DNA from: Chryseobacterium gleum
GTDB lineage: Bacteria > Bacteroidota > Bacteroidia > Flavobacteriales_C > GCA-002722245
Reading direction: 5' to 3'
DNA length: 6,940 bases
Assembly: GCA_945903925.1 (NCBI GenBank)
Contig: CAMDPJ010000125.1
Coordinates: 1 to 6,940 of the forward strand
Shown piece after piece: positions 1 through 6,940 of the stretch (position 1 is its first letter; every line of letters begins with the position of its first letter). The position numbers and the translations under genes were made by a program. Under the pieces are notes generated by a model. That model saw only the letters and a list, made by a program, of their open reading frames with translations. It searched no databases and was not told where the DNA came from.

Positions 1-1738
1 AAACTTGAGAACAGCTCTGGGGAAAAGCAATACCGAGTTTGTAGATATCGACAACTTAACACCAAACGATTTATCTTTAAACATGTTCACTCCCGACGAA
101 CTTATGCAAAACGGAAACAACGGTGTTTTAGGCTACAACTACGGTTACGACTACCAAGGTAACCCCCTAAATTCAAGCACTTCGTTTAAAGATTTCTTTA
201 ACCAAAGTGACGATAGAAATGCCATGCAAAGAAATATTGCTGGCTTTATGCCTACCTACATCGCTGGTTATATTCAAGATAAGTTCACATTCAAAGACAT
301 GATTTTTAATGTTGGTTTGCGATTGGATAGATACGACGCCAACCAAATGGTTCCTCGCGATTTATACTCGTTATATCCTATTAAAACCGCTGCAGAAGCT
401 AGAGCCGAAGGCATTGCTATTCCATCTTCTGTTGGCGATGATTACAAAGTGTATATCGACGACATGGATGCCGCCAACAAAACAGCAGTGGGCTTTCGCG
501 ATGAAAATAACAAATGGTACAACAGCGTGGGTACGGCTGTTAGCGACCCAGCCATCATTGCCTCTTCTACCAAAAGCGGGAGCATTACTCCTTACCTTGT
601 TAACCCTAAGGAAAACGTAAAATCATCTAATTTTAATGTTGATGGTTCTTTCAAAAAATATGAAGCGCAATATGTTTTAATGCCACGTATTTCTTTTTCT
701 TTCCCCATCTCTGCAGAGGCTATTTTCTTTGCACATTATGATATATTGGCACAAAGACCGGATGCCTTTAGCTCACGAAACAACCCCATGAATTACCTAT
801 TCATGGAAAACTCTGTGGGGGCTGTCTTAAACAATCCTAATCTTAAGCCTCAAAAAACCACCGATTACGAATTGGGTTTTGCACAAAGTATTAGCAGCTT
901 ATCGGCCATCACCATTTCTGCTTTCTATCGCGAAATTAAAGACATGGTGCAGCTAATGCCTATTCAATATGCCTACCCAGTGAATTATCTCACTTTTGGA
1001 AATATTGATTTTGGTACGGTAAAAGGAATATCGTTTAATTTCGAACAACGAAGAATAAATAACCTAAAATTAAACGCCAACTACACCCTGCAATTTGCAG
1101 AAGGAACAGGTTCTAACTCTGTTAGTAGCATAAATCTTCTAAACTCAGGCTCTCCTAATTTACGAACTATTGTTCCTTTAGATTTCGACAGAAGGCACAA
1201 CATTAATCTTGAGGTTGATTACCGGTATGGTAGAGGGAAAAATTACCTAGGACCTAGTTGGGGTAGAAAAATTTTAGCCGCATTGGGTGCAAATTTTATG
1301 TTTAGAGCGGGTTCTGGAGCTCCATATTCACGTCAATCAAACATCACTCAAGATGCAGCGCTAACAAAGAGTCAGAGCCACACCTTAAGTGGCCAACCCA
1401 ATGGCTCTCGCTTACCATGGAATTTTAGAGTGGATACACGCATCGATAAAAATTTTATATTAAAATTTGGTGATAAAGATGAGAAGCAAAAAATAACGGT
1501 ATTGAATGCCTACTTTACAGTAAACAATCTTTTCAATACTCGAAATATTTTACACGTGTATCGCTATACAGGCAATGCCAATGATGATGGTTTCCTTACG
1601 GCCTCAGTCTCTCAACAAGAAATAAATTCCAAAGTAAACGCTCAGTCTTTCATCGATTTATATTCGATTTTAATTAATAGTCCGAACAACTACAGCATGC
1701 CTCGCACTTTGCGCTTGGGTGTTATTTACAATTTTTAG
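1..1738 (+). CDS. TonB-dependent receptor, C-terminal beta-barrel part (5'-partial)
   Basis: This is the C-terminal part of an outer-membrane TonB-dependent receptor, a 22-strand barrel that imports a ligand using energy from TonB/ExbBD. The frame is open from base 2, so the TTG at 5 is not a start; the signal peptide, N-terminal domain and plug lie upstream. Counting from that TTG, visible marks are TPDEL and a Tyr/Gly-rich stretch near 30-50, NIAGFMPTYIAGYIQDKF at 77-94 followed by a barrel strand (FNVGLRLDRYD), a long probably extracellular insertion around 120-215, NPNLKPQKTTDYELGF at 277-292 (typical of the family's late barrel strands), and a final strand PRTLRLGVIYNF ending in Phe, as expected for BAM recognition. 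The receptor type resembles Bacteroidota members that start with a carboxypeptidase-like regulatory domain, but that part is not visible. No SusD-type lipoprotein gene follows, so this is not a standard SusCD pair. The substrate is unknown. It ends two bases before the next gene, suggesting co-transcription. Confidence 0.93.
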   Translation, partial: NLRTALGKSNTEFVDIDNLTPNDLSLNMFTPDELMQNGNNGVLGYNYGYDYQGNPLNSSTSFKDFFNQSDDRNAMQRNIAGFMPTYIAGYIQDKFTFKDMIFNVGLRLDRYDANQMVPRDLYSLYPIKTAAEARAEGIAIPSSVGDDYKVYIDDMDAANKTAVGFRDENNKWYNSVGTAVSDPAIIASSTKSGSITPYLVNPKENVKSSNFNVDGSFKKYEAQYVLMPRISFSFPISAEAIFFAHYDILAQRPDAFSSRNNPMNYLFMENSVGAVLNNPNLKPQKTTDYELGFAQSISSLSAITISAFYREIKDMVQLMPIQYAYPVNYLTFGNIDFGTVKGISFNFEQRRINNLKLNANYTLQFAEGTGSNSVSSINLLNSGSPNLRTIVPLDFDRRHNINLEVDYRYGRGKNYLGPSWGRKILAALGANFMFRAGSGAPYSRQSNITQDAALTKSQSHTLSGQPNGSRLPWNFRVDTRIDKNFILKFGDKDEKQKITVLNAYFTVNNLFNTRNILHVYRYTGNANDDGFLTASVSQQEINSKVNAQSFIDLYSILINSPNNYSMPRTLRLGVIYNF

Positions 1739-1740
1739 AT

Positions 1741-4700
1741 ATGGACTTACACAAAATAAAACATACACTTACCCTTTGCGCAGCGCTACTATCGTTTGCT
1801 CTTTTTGCGCGCGAAAACGTTGGCTTTGTTCCACAAAACAGCAGCAATACAGGCGTATATAAAGCTGCCGATTGCGACCCTGCTACTAGTGAAATTGATT
1901 TGAGTTTAAACAATGTGCGCGTTAGAATTTTAGGTGGTGGCGATATGTGGTGGGATTTAAATAAATCGCCAGAATACGAGATTCCTAAAGGTGGTGGTGT
2001 TAGTTCTCTTTTCTCTGGTGCCTTATGGATTGGCGGAAAAGACATCAACGGAAATTTAAAAGTGGCAGCCATGACCTATCGCCAAAACGGAAATGATTTT
2101 TGGCCTGGACCGGTAAGTAATGCAACAGCAAGCACCGATAAATCGGCTTGTTTGCAATACGACAAACACTACAAAGTAAACAGAAAAGAGGTAGAAAATT
2201 ATGTGGCCGATTTCAACTCGGGATTAAATCCTGCCATTCCCGAATCTATGTTAAGTTGGCCTGCTCACGGCAACACGGCCTACAATCAAGATTATTTCTT
2301 AGCCCCTTTTCACGATGCCGATGGCGACAATGTTTACAATCCGGCAAAAGGTGATTATCCTAATTTCGATTTATCGGGAACTCAAGGCAACTCTAATAAT
2401 GTTTTATATGGAGATGAATCTATTTGGTGGGTTATTAACGATGTAGGTAATATTCATACAGAAACCAAAGGGCAGCCTATCGGACTGCAAATTAAAGCGC
2501 AAGCTTTTGCTTTTAGCACCGATGACGAAGTAAACAACATGACTTTCTACAATTATGTGATTGAGAATAAATCGAGTTTCGCAATGAACGAAACGTATTT
2601 CGGACAATGGGTTGACCCCGATTTAGGAGGGCCTAGAGATGATTATATAGGTTGTGATGTTGCGCGTGGTTTGGGCTATTGCTACAATGCCGATGACAAC
2701 GATGCAGCAGATATGGGAAGTAATGGCTATGGCCAATCGCCCCCTGCTGTTGGGGTAGATTTTTTCCAAGGGCCGAAGGCCGATGCCAACGACGGTATCG
2801 ACAACGACCGCGATGGCACCACCGACGAAGTGGGTGAGCAAATCATCATGTCGAATTTCATGTACTATCGCAATGACATGACCGATATGGGAAATCCTTC
2901 CAACGCTACCCATTATTACAGTTACCTTAAAAATGTGTGGAAAGATGGTTCTCATTTGCAATATGAAGGCAATGGATGGCCATCGGGCGGTGGAACGAAT
3001 GGCAACAGTAGTAACTTTGCTTTTCCAGACAACACCGACCCTAATTATGGCGGTGCTTGGTCGCAAAAAGGAGAAGGTGATATACCTAGTGATTTGCGAT
3101 TTATTATTTCTGCCGGACCTTTCACTTTGCAATCGGGACAAGTAAATACGGTTACTGTGGGAGCAGTTTGGGCACGCGCTGCACAAGGCTCTTCGGCTTG
3201 GGCATCGGTGCAAGCACTGCAGCTGGCCGATGATAAAGCTCAAGCTCTTTTCGATAATAATTTTAAAGTATTGAACGGCCCCGACGCTCCCGATTTAACC
3301 ATCAAAGAGCTTAACAACAAACTCATCCTCACCATTGAAAACAAAAATTCATCAAACAATTATTTAGAAAAATACAAAGAGAAAGACCCTTTGATTGACC
3401 CCACAGGATTGAATGGCTACGACACTCTATATCGTTTCCAAGGCTATCAAATTTTTCAATTGAAAGATGCTACCATTTCGGCATCAGAATTAACCGATGC
3501 AACCAAAGCACGATTGGTGGCTCAATGTGATTTAGCCGACAATGTATCGCAATTGGTAAACTTCTCGCCAGATGAAAATTTAGGAACCTTGGTGCCAGTA
3601 GAAATGGTGAAAGGAAACAACAAAGGAATTGTTCACAGTTTTGTGGTTGCCGAAGATAAATTTAGCGCCGGAAATCCCACTTTAATCAATCATAAACCTT
3701 ACTACTACATCGCGGTGGCTTATGGTCATAATAACTTTAAAACATTTAGTTATAGCAACGGTTCTAGTTACGACGGACAGAAGAAACCTTACAAAGCCGG
3801 ACGAAGGAATGTAAAAACATACGAAGCCACACCCCACGACCCAACAGCACAAAACAATGGTACCATTATGAACGCGACTTATGGTTTACAGCCAAAAATG
3901 ACTCGTTTAAGTGGTAAAGGTTTTGGTGGCGAATTCATCAATTTAAGCGAAAGTACCATCAATGATATTTTAGTAAACGGATCAACTTCTACCCTAACCT
4001 ACAACAACGATGGGGCGCCGGTAAATATTAAGGTGGTGAATCCGCTAAGTGTTCCCGATGGTAATTTCACCTTTAAAATATTGGATACTATCACTCCCAA
4101 TGATTTAACAGATGCCTATTGGATGTTGATTCATGCCGAAAAAAACGATACCGTTTATGCGCATCAAACACTTAAAACGGCCAACGAACAAATCATTGCC
4201 AAATGGGGATTATCGGTAACTGCTATGCAAGCCTTTGGTCCGTCTGATGCTAAATCGACTACCAATGGATATGTTGGTTCAACCATGACTTTTGGTAAAG
4301 ATGGAAGTGGCATTCAATGGCTAACGGGCGTGAAAGACTTAGATGGTTCAACCTTTTATATGGATTGGATTAAATCGGGATTGGGCGACAATGACTTAAC
4401 GCCAGGTGCAGATAAAACAACAAAACTCGACCCTAACCAAGATTATGAAAAAGTGGTAGACGGACTCATCGCTCCCTATCGTTTAACGAGTATTGATGAA
4501 AACGGTCCGGCCTGGAATTGGTCGCCAGCCATCAACGCCAATAAAATGTTCAATATTGGCTCAGTAGATATTGTAATCACCAAAGACAAATCGAAATGGA
4601 CACGTTGTATCGTTTTAGAAACTTGTGATTCGGCAGCGGCCACTATTGGCAATGCTGGTAAACTCGATTTAAGACAGAGCACTTCTGTAGATCAAAATGG

Positions 4701-5532
4701 AAATGCCGACAATTCAGGAACCATTGGTATGGGCTGGTTTCCCGGTTATGCTATCAATGTAGAAACAGGAGTAAGACTAAACATGGCTTTTGGTGAAAAT
4801 TCAAGTCGCTCCTCTACCAATGGTAAAGACATGAAATGGAATCCTGTAAATATTGATATCAATCCTAGTGCAGATACTTTATACCCTGGCGACGCTTATT
4901 TTGGTGGAATGCATGGAATTTTTGTTTTTCAAAGCAATGATAACCTTGCACCTAATTACGATCAAGGAGCTTATTACCATAATTTGATGGCGTCTAACAA
5001 TCCAGCAAGCAAAACAAAAGTGATTAAAGACATTACTTGGGTTTTTCCTTACCCAATGGCTAACCCGGTGCTGGGCTACATTCCTTCTGATGTATTTATT
5101 AAACTTCGCGTTGCTAAACCTTATGCTAAAGATGCTGGTAAATTGCCCGAATTTTCTTTCAATACTGCCGATATTAAAACCGTTAACGACGACAATACCA
5201 CAGCCAAAGAATCTTTAGAAAAGATAAACATTGTGCCCAATCCTTACTATGGTTTTTCTTCTTATGAGAGCCGCCAACTGGATAGAATTGTGAAGATTGT
5301 TAACGTTCCCGACAAATGTAAAATCCGCATTTACACACTTAATGGAACATTGGTGAAAACCTTTCAAAAAGACGATAGAACAAGCAGCGATGTAGTTTGG
5401 AATTTAGACAATGACGCTGGAGTTCCCATCGCTTCTGGAATGTATATAGTACATGTTGAAGTTGAAGGTGTTGGCGAAAAAATATTGAAATGGTTTGGTG
5501 TAATGCGCGAAACAGATTTAAGCACTTTTTAA
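1741..5532 (+). CDS. Large secreted protein with type IX-like C-terminal domain, function unknown
   Basis: This 1263-residue exported protein belongs to a long Bacteroidota family that I recognise by motifs but whose function I do not know. Residues 1-23 form a signal peptide (Lys at 5 and 7, hydrophobic core, likely cleavage after ALFA). Ordered landmarks are: RILGGGDMWWDL at 62-73; LFSGALWIGGKD at 90-101; NDFWPGP at 118-124; Asp-rich HDADGDNVYNPAKGD at 191-205 and DGIDNDRDGTTDE at 351-363, possible calcium sites; YFGQWVDPDLGG at 286-297; PPAVGVDFFQGP at 334-345; a fibronectin-III-like stretch about 508-665 containing YRFQGYQIFQL; MGWFPGYAINVETG at 997-1010; and PGDAYFGGMHGIFVF at 1049-1063. 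The last 100 residues resemble a type IX (Por) type A sorting domain: VPNPYYG at 1165-1171, RIYTLNGTLVKTF, and PIASGMYIVHVEV. The ending KWFGVMRETDLSTF is longer than the usual Lys-rich end. There are eight cysteines outside the signal peptide. The start is fixed by the signal peptide and the two-base gap to the receptor gene. No enzyme motif is visible; a surface scaffold or binding protein is inference. Confidence 0.9.
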   Translation: MDLHKIKHTLTLCAALLSFALFARENVGFVPQNSSNTGVYKAADCDPATSEIDLSLNNVRVRILGGGDMWWDLNKSPEYEIPKGGGVSSLFSGALWIGGKDINGNLKVAAMTYRQNGNDFWPGPVSNATASTDKSACLQYDKHYKVNRKEVENYVADFNSGLNPAIPESMLSWPAHGNTAYNQDYFLAPFHDADGDNVYNPAKGDYPNFDLSGTQGNSNNVLYGDESIWWVINDVGNIHTETKGQPIGLQIKAQAFAFSTDDEVNNMTFYNYVIENKSSFAMNETYFGQWVDPDLGGPRDDYIGCDVARGLGYCYNADDNDAADMGSNGYGQSPPAVGVDFFQGPKADANDGIDNDRDGTTDEVGEQIIMSNFMYYRNDMTDMGNPSNATHYYSYLKNVWKDGSHLQYEGNGWPSGGGTNGNSSNFAFPDNTDPNYGGAWSQKGEGDIPSDLRFIISAGPFTLQSGQVNTVTVGAVWARAAQGSSAWASVQALQLADDKAQALFDNNFKVLNGPDAPDLTIKELNNKLILTIENKNSSNNYLEKYKEKDPLIDPTGLNGYDTLYRFQGYQIFQLKDATISASELTDATKARLVAQCDLADNVSQLVNFSPDENLGTLVPVEMVKGNNKGIVHSFVVAEDKFSAGNPTLINHKPYYYIAVAYGHNNFKTFSYSNGSSYDGQKKPYKAGRRNVKTYEATPHDPTAQNNGTIMNATYGLQPKMTRLSGKGFGGEFINLSESTINDILVNGSTSTLTYNNDGAPVNIKVVNPLSVPDGNFTFKILDTITPNDLTDAYWMLIHAEKNDTVYAHQTLKTANEQIIAKWGLSVTAMQAFGPSDAKSTTNGYVGSTMTFGKDGSGIQWLTGVKDLDGSTFYMDWIKSGLGDNDLTPGADKTTKLDPNQDYEKVVDGLIAPYRLTSIDENGPAWNWSPAINANKMFNIGSVDIVITKDKSKWTRCIVLETCDSAAATIGNAGKLDLRQSTSVDQNGNADNSGTIGMGWFPGYAINVETGVRLNMAFGENSSRSSTNGKDMKWNPVNIDINPSADTLYPGDAYFGGMHGIFVFQSNDNLAPNYDQGAYYHNLMASNNPASKTKVIKDITWVFPYPMANPVLGYIPSDVFIKLRVAKPYAKDAGKLPEFSFNTADIKTVNDDNTTAKESLEKINIVPNPYYGFSSYESRQLDRIVKIVNVPDKCKIRIYTLNGTLVKTFQKDDRTSSDVVWNLDNDAGVPIASGMYIVHVEVEGVGEKILKWFGVMRETDLSTF

Positions 5533-6563
5533 TGAAGTATATTTTAAACATATTAATGGTTCTTGTTTTGGCGAGCAATACCTTTGCGGGCAATGGCGAT
5601 AGAGCCGGACAAGCGGGTGCAACGCAATTGCTTATTAATCCTTACGCACGTTCATCGGGTGCCGGCAACTCTACCATTTCAATGACCGAAGGATTGGAAT
5701 CACAATTTTTAAATATAGGCGGACTCGCTAAAACCAAAAATTCTGAATTGATTTTTTGCAGAACAGCTTGGTTAATGGGCACGGGCATAAGTATTAATAG
5801 CTTTGGATTTAGTCAGAAACTCGGACAAAAAAACTTCATCGCTTTAGGAATTATGTCTTTAAATATGGGACAAATTCAAATCACCACCACCGATTTACCC
5901 GAAGGAGGAATAGGCACTTATAGTCCGCAATTCATGAACATTGGCGCATCCTACGCCCGGCAATTTACCTCCAGCATTTCAGGGGGCATTACCGCTCGTG
6001 TGATATCAGAACAAATTGCAAATATAAAAGCACTCGGCATGTCGATAGACGCTGGTATTCAATATACCACAGGAAGCAAAAAACAAATTGGCTTTGGTAT
6101 GTCGCTCAGGAATGTTGGTCCGAAAATGCGCTATTACGGAGATGGTTTAGCTGTTAAAGCTAAGTTCACAGGAAGCGACGATGAGGTGACTTTACAATCG
6201 CGATCACAACCATTTGAATTGCCTCTGTTAATGAATATTGGTGCACATTATCGTTTTGATATTGGTACACAACATCAAATCTTCACCAGCGGAGCATTTA
6301 CTTCAAACGCCTTTGCCAAAGACCAATTTTGCTTGGGTGTAGAATACCGCTTTAAGAAGATATTTATGGTGCGCACAGGCTATGTTTATGAAGAAGGCGT
6401 ATTTAGTTCTAAAACGAGAACGACGGCGCTAACCGGACCAACAGCTGGTTTCAGTATTGAAGTGCCTTACAAGGAAAAAACCTTATTTGCTTTCGATTAC
6501 TCTTACCGAAACACCAATCCGTTTCAAGGTGTGCACAGTATTGGGGCAAGAATTTGCTTTTAG
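5532..6563 (+). CDS. PorV/PorQ-family outer-membrane beta-barrel protein
   Basis: The 343-residue product is a predicted outer-membrane barrel related to PorV and PorQ, which in type IX secretion carry exported proteins from the SprA translocon to surface attachment machinery. Residues 1-19 form a signal peptide (Lys2, hydrophobic run, cleavage after TFA). The mature start carries the family pattern: AGQAGATQLLINPYARSSG at 25-43, then EGLESQFLNIGGLA at 53-66, matching the usual 'G-x-E-A-x-x-x-N-x-A/G-G-L-A' signature. The rest is alternating amphipathic beta-strand sequence (INSFGFSQKLG, LRNVGPKMRYYGDGL, FAFDYSYRNTNPFQGVHSIGARICF region) ending in Phe. Length suits the family. An in-frame ATG at 5490 would add 14 polar residues ahead of the signal peptide, so ATG 5532 is preferred; it overlaps the upstream TAA by one base (TAATG), implying translational coupling. 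This is probably a paralogue tied to the preceding secreted protein rather than the core T9SS PorV, because no other T9SS genes are nearby. A FadL-like transport role is an alternative. Confidence 0.9.
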   Translation: MKYILNILMVLVLASNTFAGNGDRAGQAGATQLLINPYARSSGAGNSTISMTEGLESQFLNIGGLAKTKNSELIFCRTAWLMGTGISINSFGFSQKLGQKNFIALGIMSLNMGQIQITTTDLPEGGIGTYSPQFMNIGASYARQFTSSISGGITARVISEQIANIKALGMSIDAGIQYTTGSKKQIGFGMSLRNVGPKMRYYGDGLAVKAKFTGSDDEVTLQSRSQPFELPLLMNIGAHYRFDIGTQHQIFTSGAFTSNAFAKDQFCLGVEYRFKKIFMVRTGYVYEEGVFSSKTRTTALTGPTAGFSIEVPYKEKTLFAFDYSYRNTNPFQGVHSIGARICF

Positions 6564-6585
6564 ACAATATTTTTTCGTATTTTTG
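6553..6585 (+). promoter_or_regulatory. Candidate Bacteroidota housekeeping promoter for greA
   Basis: TTTG at 6553-6556 and TATTTTTG at 6578-6585 are separated by 21 bases. This matches the known Bacteroidota primary-sigma consensus (-33 TTTG, -7 TAnnTTTG) at every defined base and with normal spacing. The -33 box lies inside the last codons of the PorV/PorQ-family gene and the -7 box in the intergenic gap. A transcript would start near 6590-6595 and give greA a leader of about 65 bases. It is the only promoter candidate I support in the window. AT-rich DNA gives chance matches, so it is likely but not proven. Confidence 0.6.
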
Positions 6586-6600
6586 CTACTATACAACTAG

Positions 6601-6630
6601 AAGGGGATCTCGAGAAATTGGGATTCTTTT
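6601..6630 (+). terminator. Weak hairpin running into a T-run (terminator or leader attenuator candidate)
   Basis: Bases 6601-6611 can pair with 6620-6630 around an eight-base loop (6612-6619), giving 11 consecutive pairs of which four are G-U. The 3' arm is T-rich (TTCTTTTT). It could end the upstream operon. If the promoter at 6553-6585 is used, the hairpin falls about 10 bases into the greA leader, where it could act as an attenuator. The many G-U pairs make the stem weak, so this is tentative. The rest of the 94-base gap holds two short palindromes, TCTCGAGA at 6608-6615 and CTTTTAAAAG at 6641-6650, the latter just ahead of the greA start. Confidence 0.28.
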
Positions 6631-6657
6631 TCGTTTATACCTTTTAAAAGAACCATT

Positions 6658-6940
6658 ATGTCTGAGACAATTTATTTTACGCAAGAAGGATTGCAAAAGC
6701 TGAAAGATGAAATTCACTACTTAAAAACAGTGGAGCGCAAAAAGATTACTCAACAAATTGCCGAAGCAAGAGATAAAGGTGATTTATCGGAAAATGCTGA
6801 GTACGACGCTGCCAAAGAAGCACAAGGCTTAATGGAAGCTAGAATAGCGGGCTTAGTAAGCAATTTAAGTAACGCTCGTTTGGTAGATGAAACTAAAATA
6901 GATACCTCAAGAGTTTTGATTTTATCAACCGTTAAACTGC
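6658..6940 (+). CDS. greA: Transcription elongation factor GreA (3'-partial)
   Basis: GreA enters the RNA polymerase secondary channel and stimulates cleavage of backtracked RNA, rescuing stalled complexes in the cytoplasm. The first 94 residues of a protein that is usually about 155-160 are visible. They cover the N-terminal antiparallel coiled coil: FTQEGLQKLKDEI at 7-19, first helix to about 38, the tip GDLSENAEYDAAKEAQ at 41-56, and the return helix to about 75. The tip acids Asp42 and Glu45 correspond to Asp41 and Glu44 of the E. coli protein, which place the catalytic magnesium, so the protein should be active. The FKBP-like C-terminal domain begins near residue 80 and is cut by the window edge. 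ATG 6658 is chosen because it gives the normal GreA N-terminus; the AT-rich stretch before it has no Shine-Dalgarno sequence, usual for Bacteroidota. It appears separately transcribed from the envelope genes upstream. Confidence 0.97.
   Translation, partial: MSETIYFTQEGLQKLKDEIHYLKTVERKKITQQIAEARDKGDLSENAEYDAAKEAQGLMEARIAGLVSNLSNARLVDETKIDTSRVLILSTVKL

Noticed and set aside
309..620. 103-codon plus-strand open frame inside the receptor gene
   Set aside because: It is out of frame with the receptor, whose protein shows clear family motifs across the same bases.
1..1740. SusC/SusD-type nutrient uptake pair
   Set aside because: The next gene lacks a SusD-like lipoprotein signal and TPR helices and is instead a 1263-residue beta-rich exported protein.
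1768..1779. LTLC at residues 10-13 of the large protein as a lipobox
   Set aside because: The hydrophobic core lies mostly after this Cys, so lipoprotein processing there would leave too short a signal; a signal peptidase I site after residue 23 fits better.
1722..2072. 116-codon minus-strand open frame across the receptor/secreted-protein junction
   Set aside because: It covers the signal peptide and first conserved motifs of the real gene; its own translation is unremarkable.
2778..2830. Locally GC-rich patch as a sign of gene transfer
   Set aside because: It is short and explained by Asp, Gly and Asn codons of the acidic motif; the surrounding frame and codon use are continuous.
2623..3243. 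206-codon open frame on the minus strand inside the large secreted-protein gene
   Set aside because: It lies wholly opposite a well-supported gene, its translation is low-complexity Ile/Val/Arg-rich without recognisable domains, and it has no own promoter or neighbours.
5490..5531. Earlier in-frame ATG for the PorV/PorQ-family gene
   Set aside because: It would put 14 polar residues before a clean signal peptide and increase overlap with the upstream gene; ATG 5532 fits better.

Overview
The window looks like chromosomal DNA of a member of the Bacteroidota. Three things point there: a TonB-dependent receptor, a very large secreted protein with a type IX-like C-terminal domain, and a PorV/PorQ-family outer-membrane protein lie together; the DNA is AT-rich by eye with no Shine-Dalgarno sequences before the starts; and a perfect Bacteroidota-type promoter (TTTG, 21 bases, TAnnTTTG) precedes the last gene. 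Genus or order cannot be set from this sequence.

All real genes are on the plus strand. Positions 1-1738 hold the 3' part of a TonB-dependent receptor gene (plug and N-terminus lie off the left edge). After two bases, 1741-5532 encodes a 1263-residue secreted protein of unknown function with a signal peptide, Asp-rich possible calcium sites, a fibronectin-like middle region and a C-terminal 'PNP' beta domain that ends in an atypical KWFGVMRETDLSTF tail. Its stop codon overlaps by one base the start of a 343-residue PorV/PorQ-family beta-barrel gene, 5532-6563. The near-zero spacing argues for one operon. A 94-base gap (6564-6657) follows, carrying the candidate promoter and a weak hairpin, and then the 5' part of greA, a transcript-cleavage factor gene that runs off the right edge.

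The first three genes read as an envelope module: a TonB-powered outer-membrane receptor, a large exported protein probably held at or released from the cell surface, and a PorV-like barrel that may carry or anchor that protein. From memory, similar three-gene sets recur in Bacteroidota with no assigned substrate or function, and this is the best candidate here for an undescribed system. greA is a housekeeping gene that appears to be transcribed separately.

There are no gene-free stretches above 300 bases. I saw no tRNA, rRNA, CRISPR array, insertion sequence, attachment site or replication origin.
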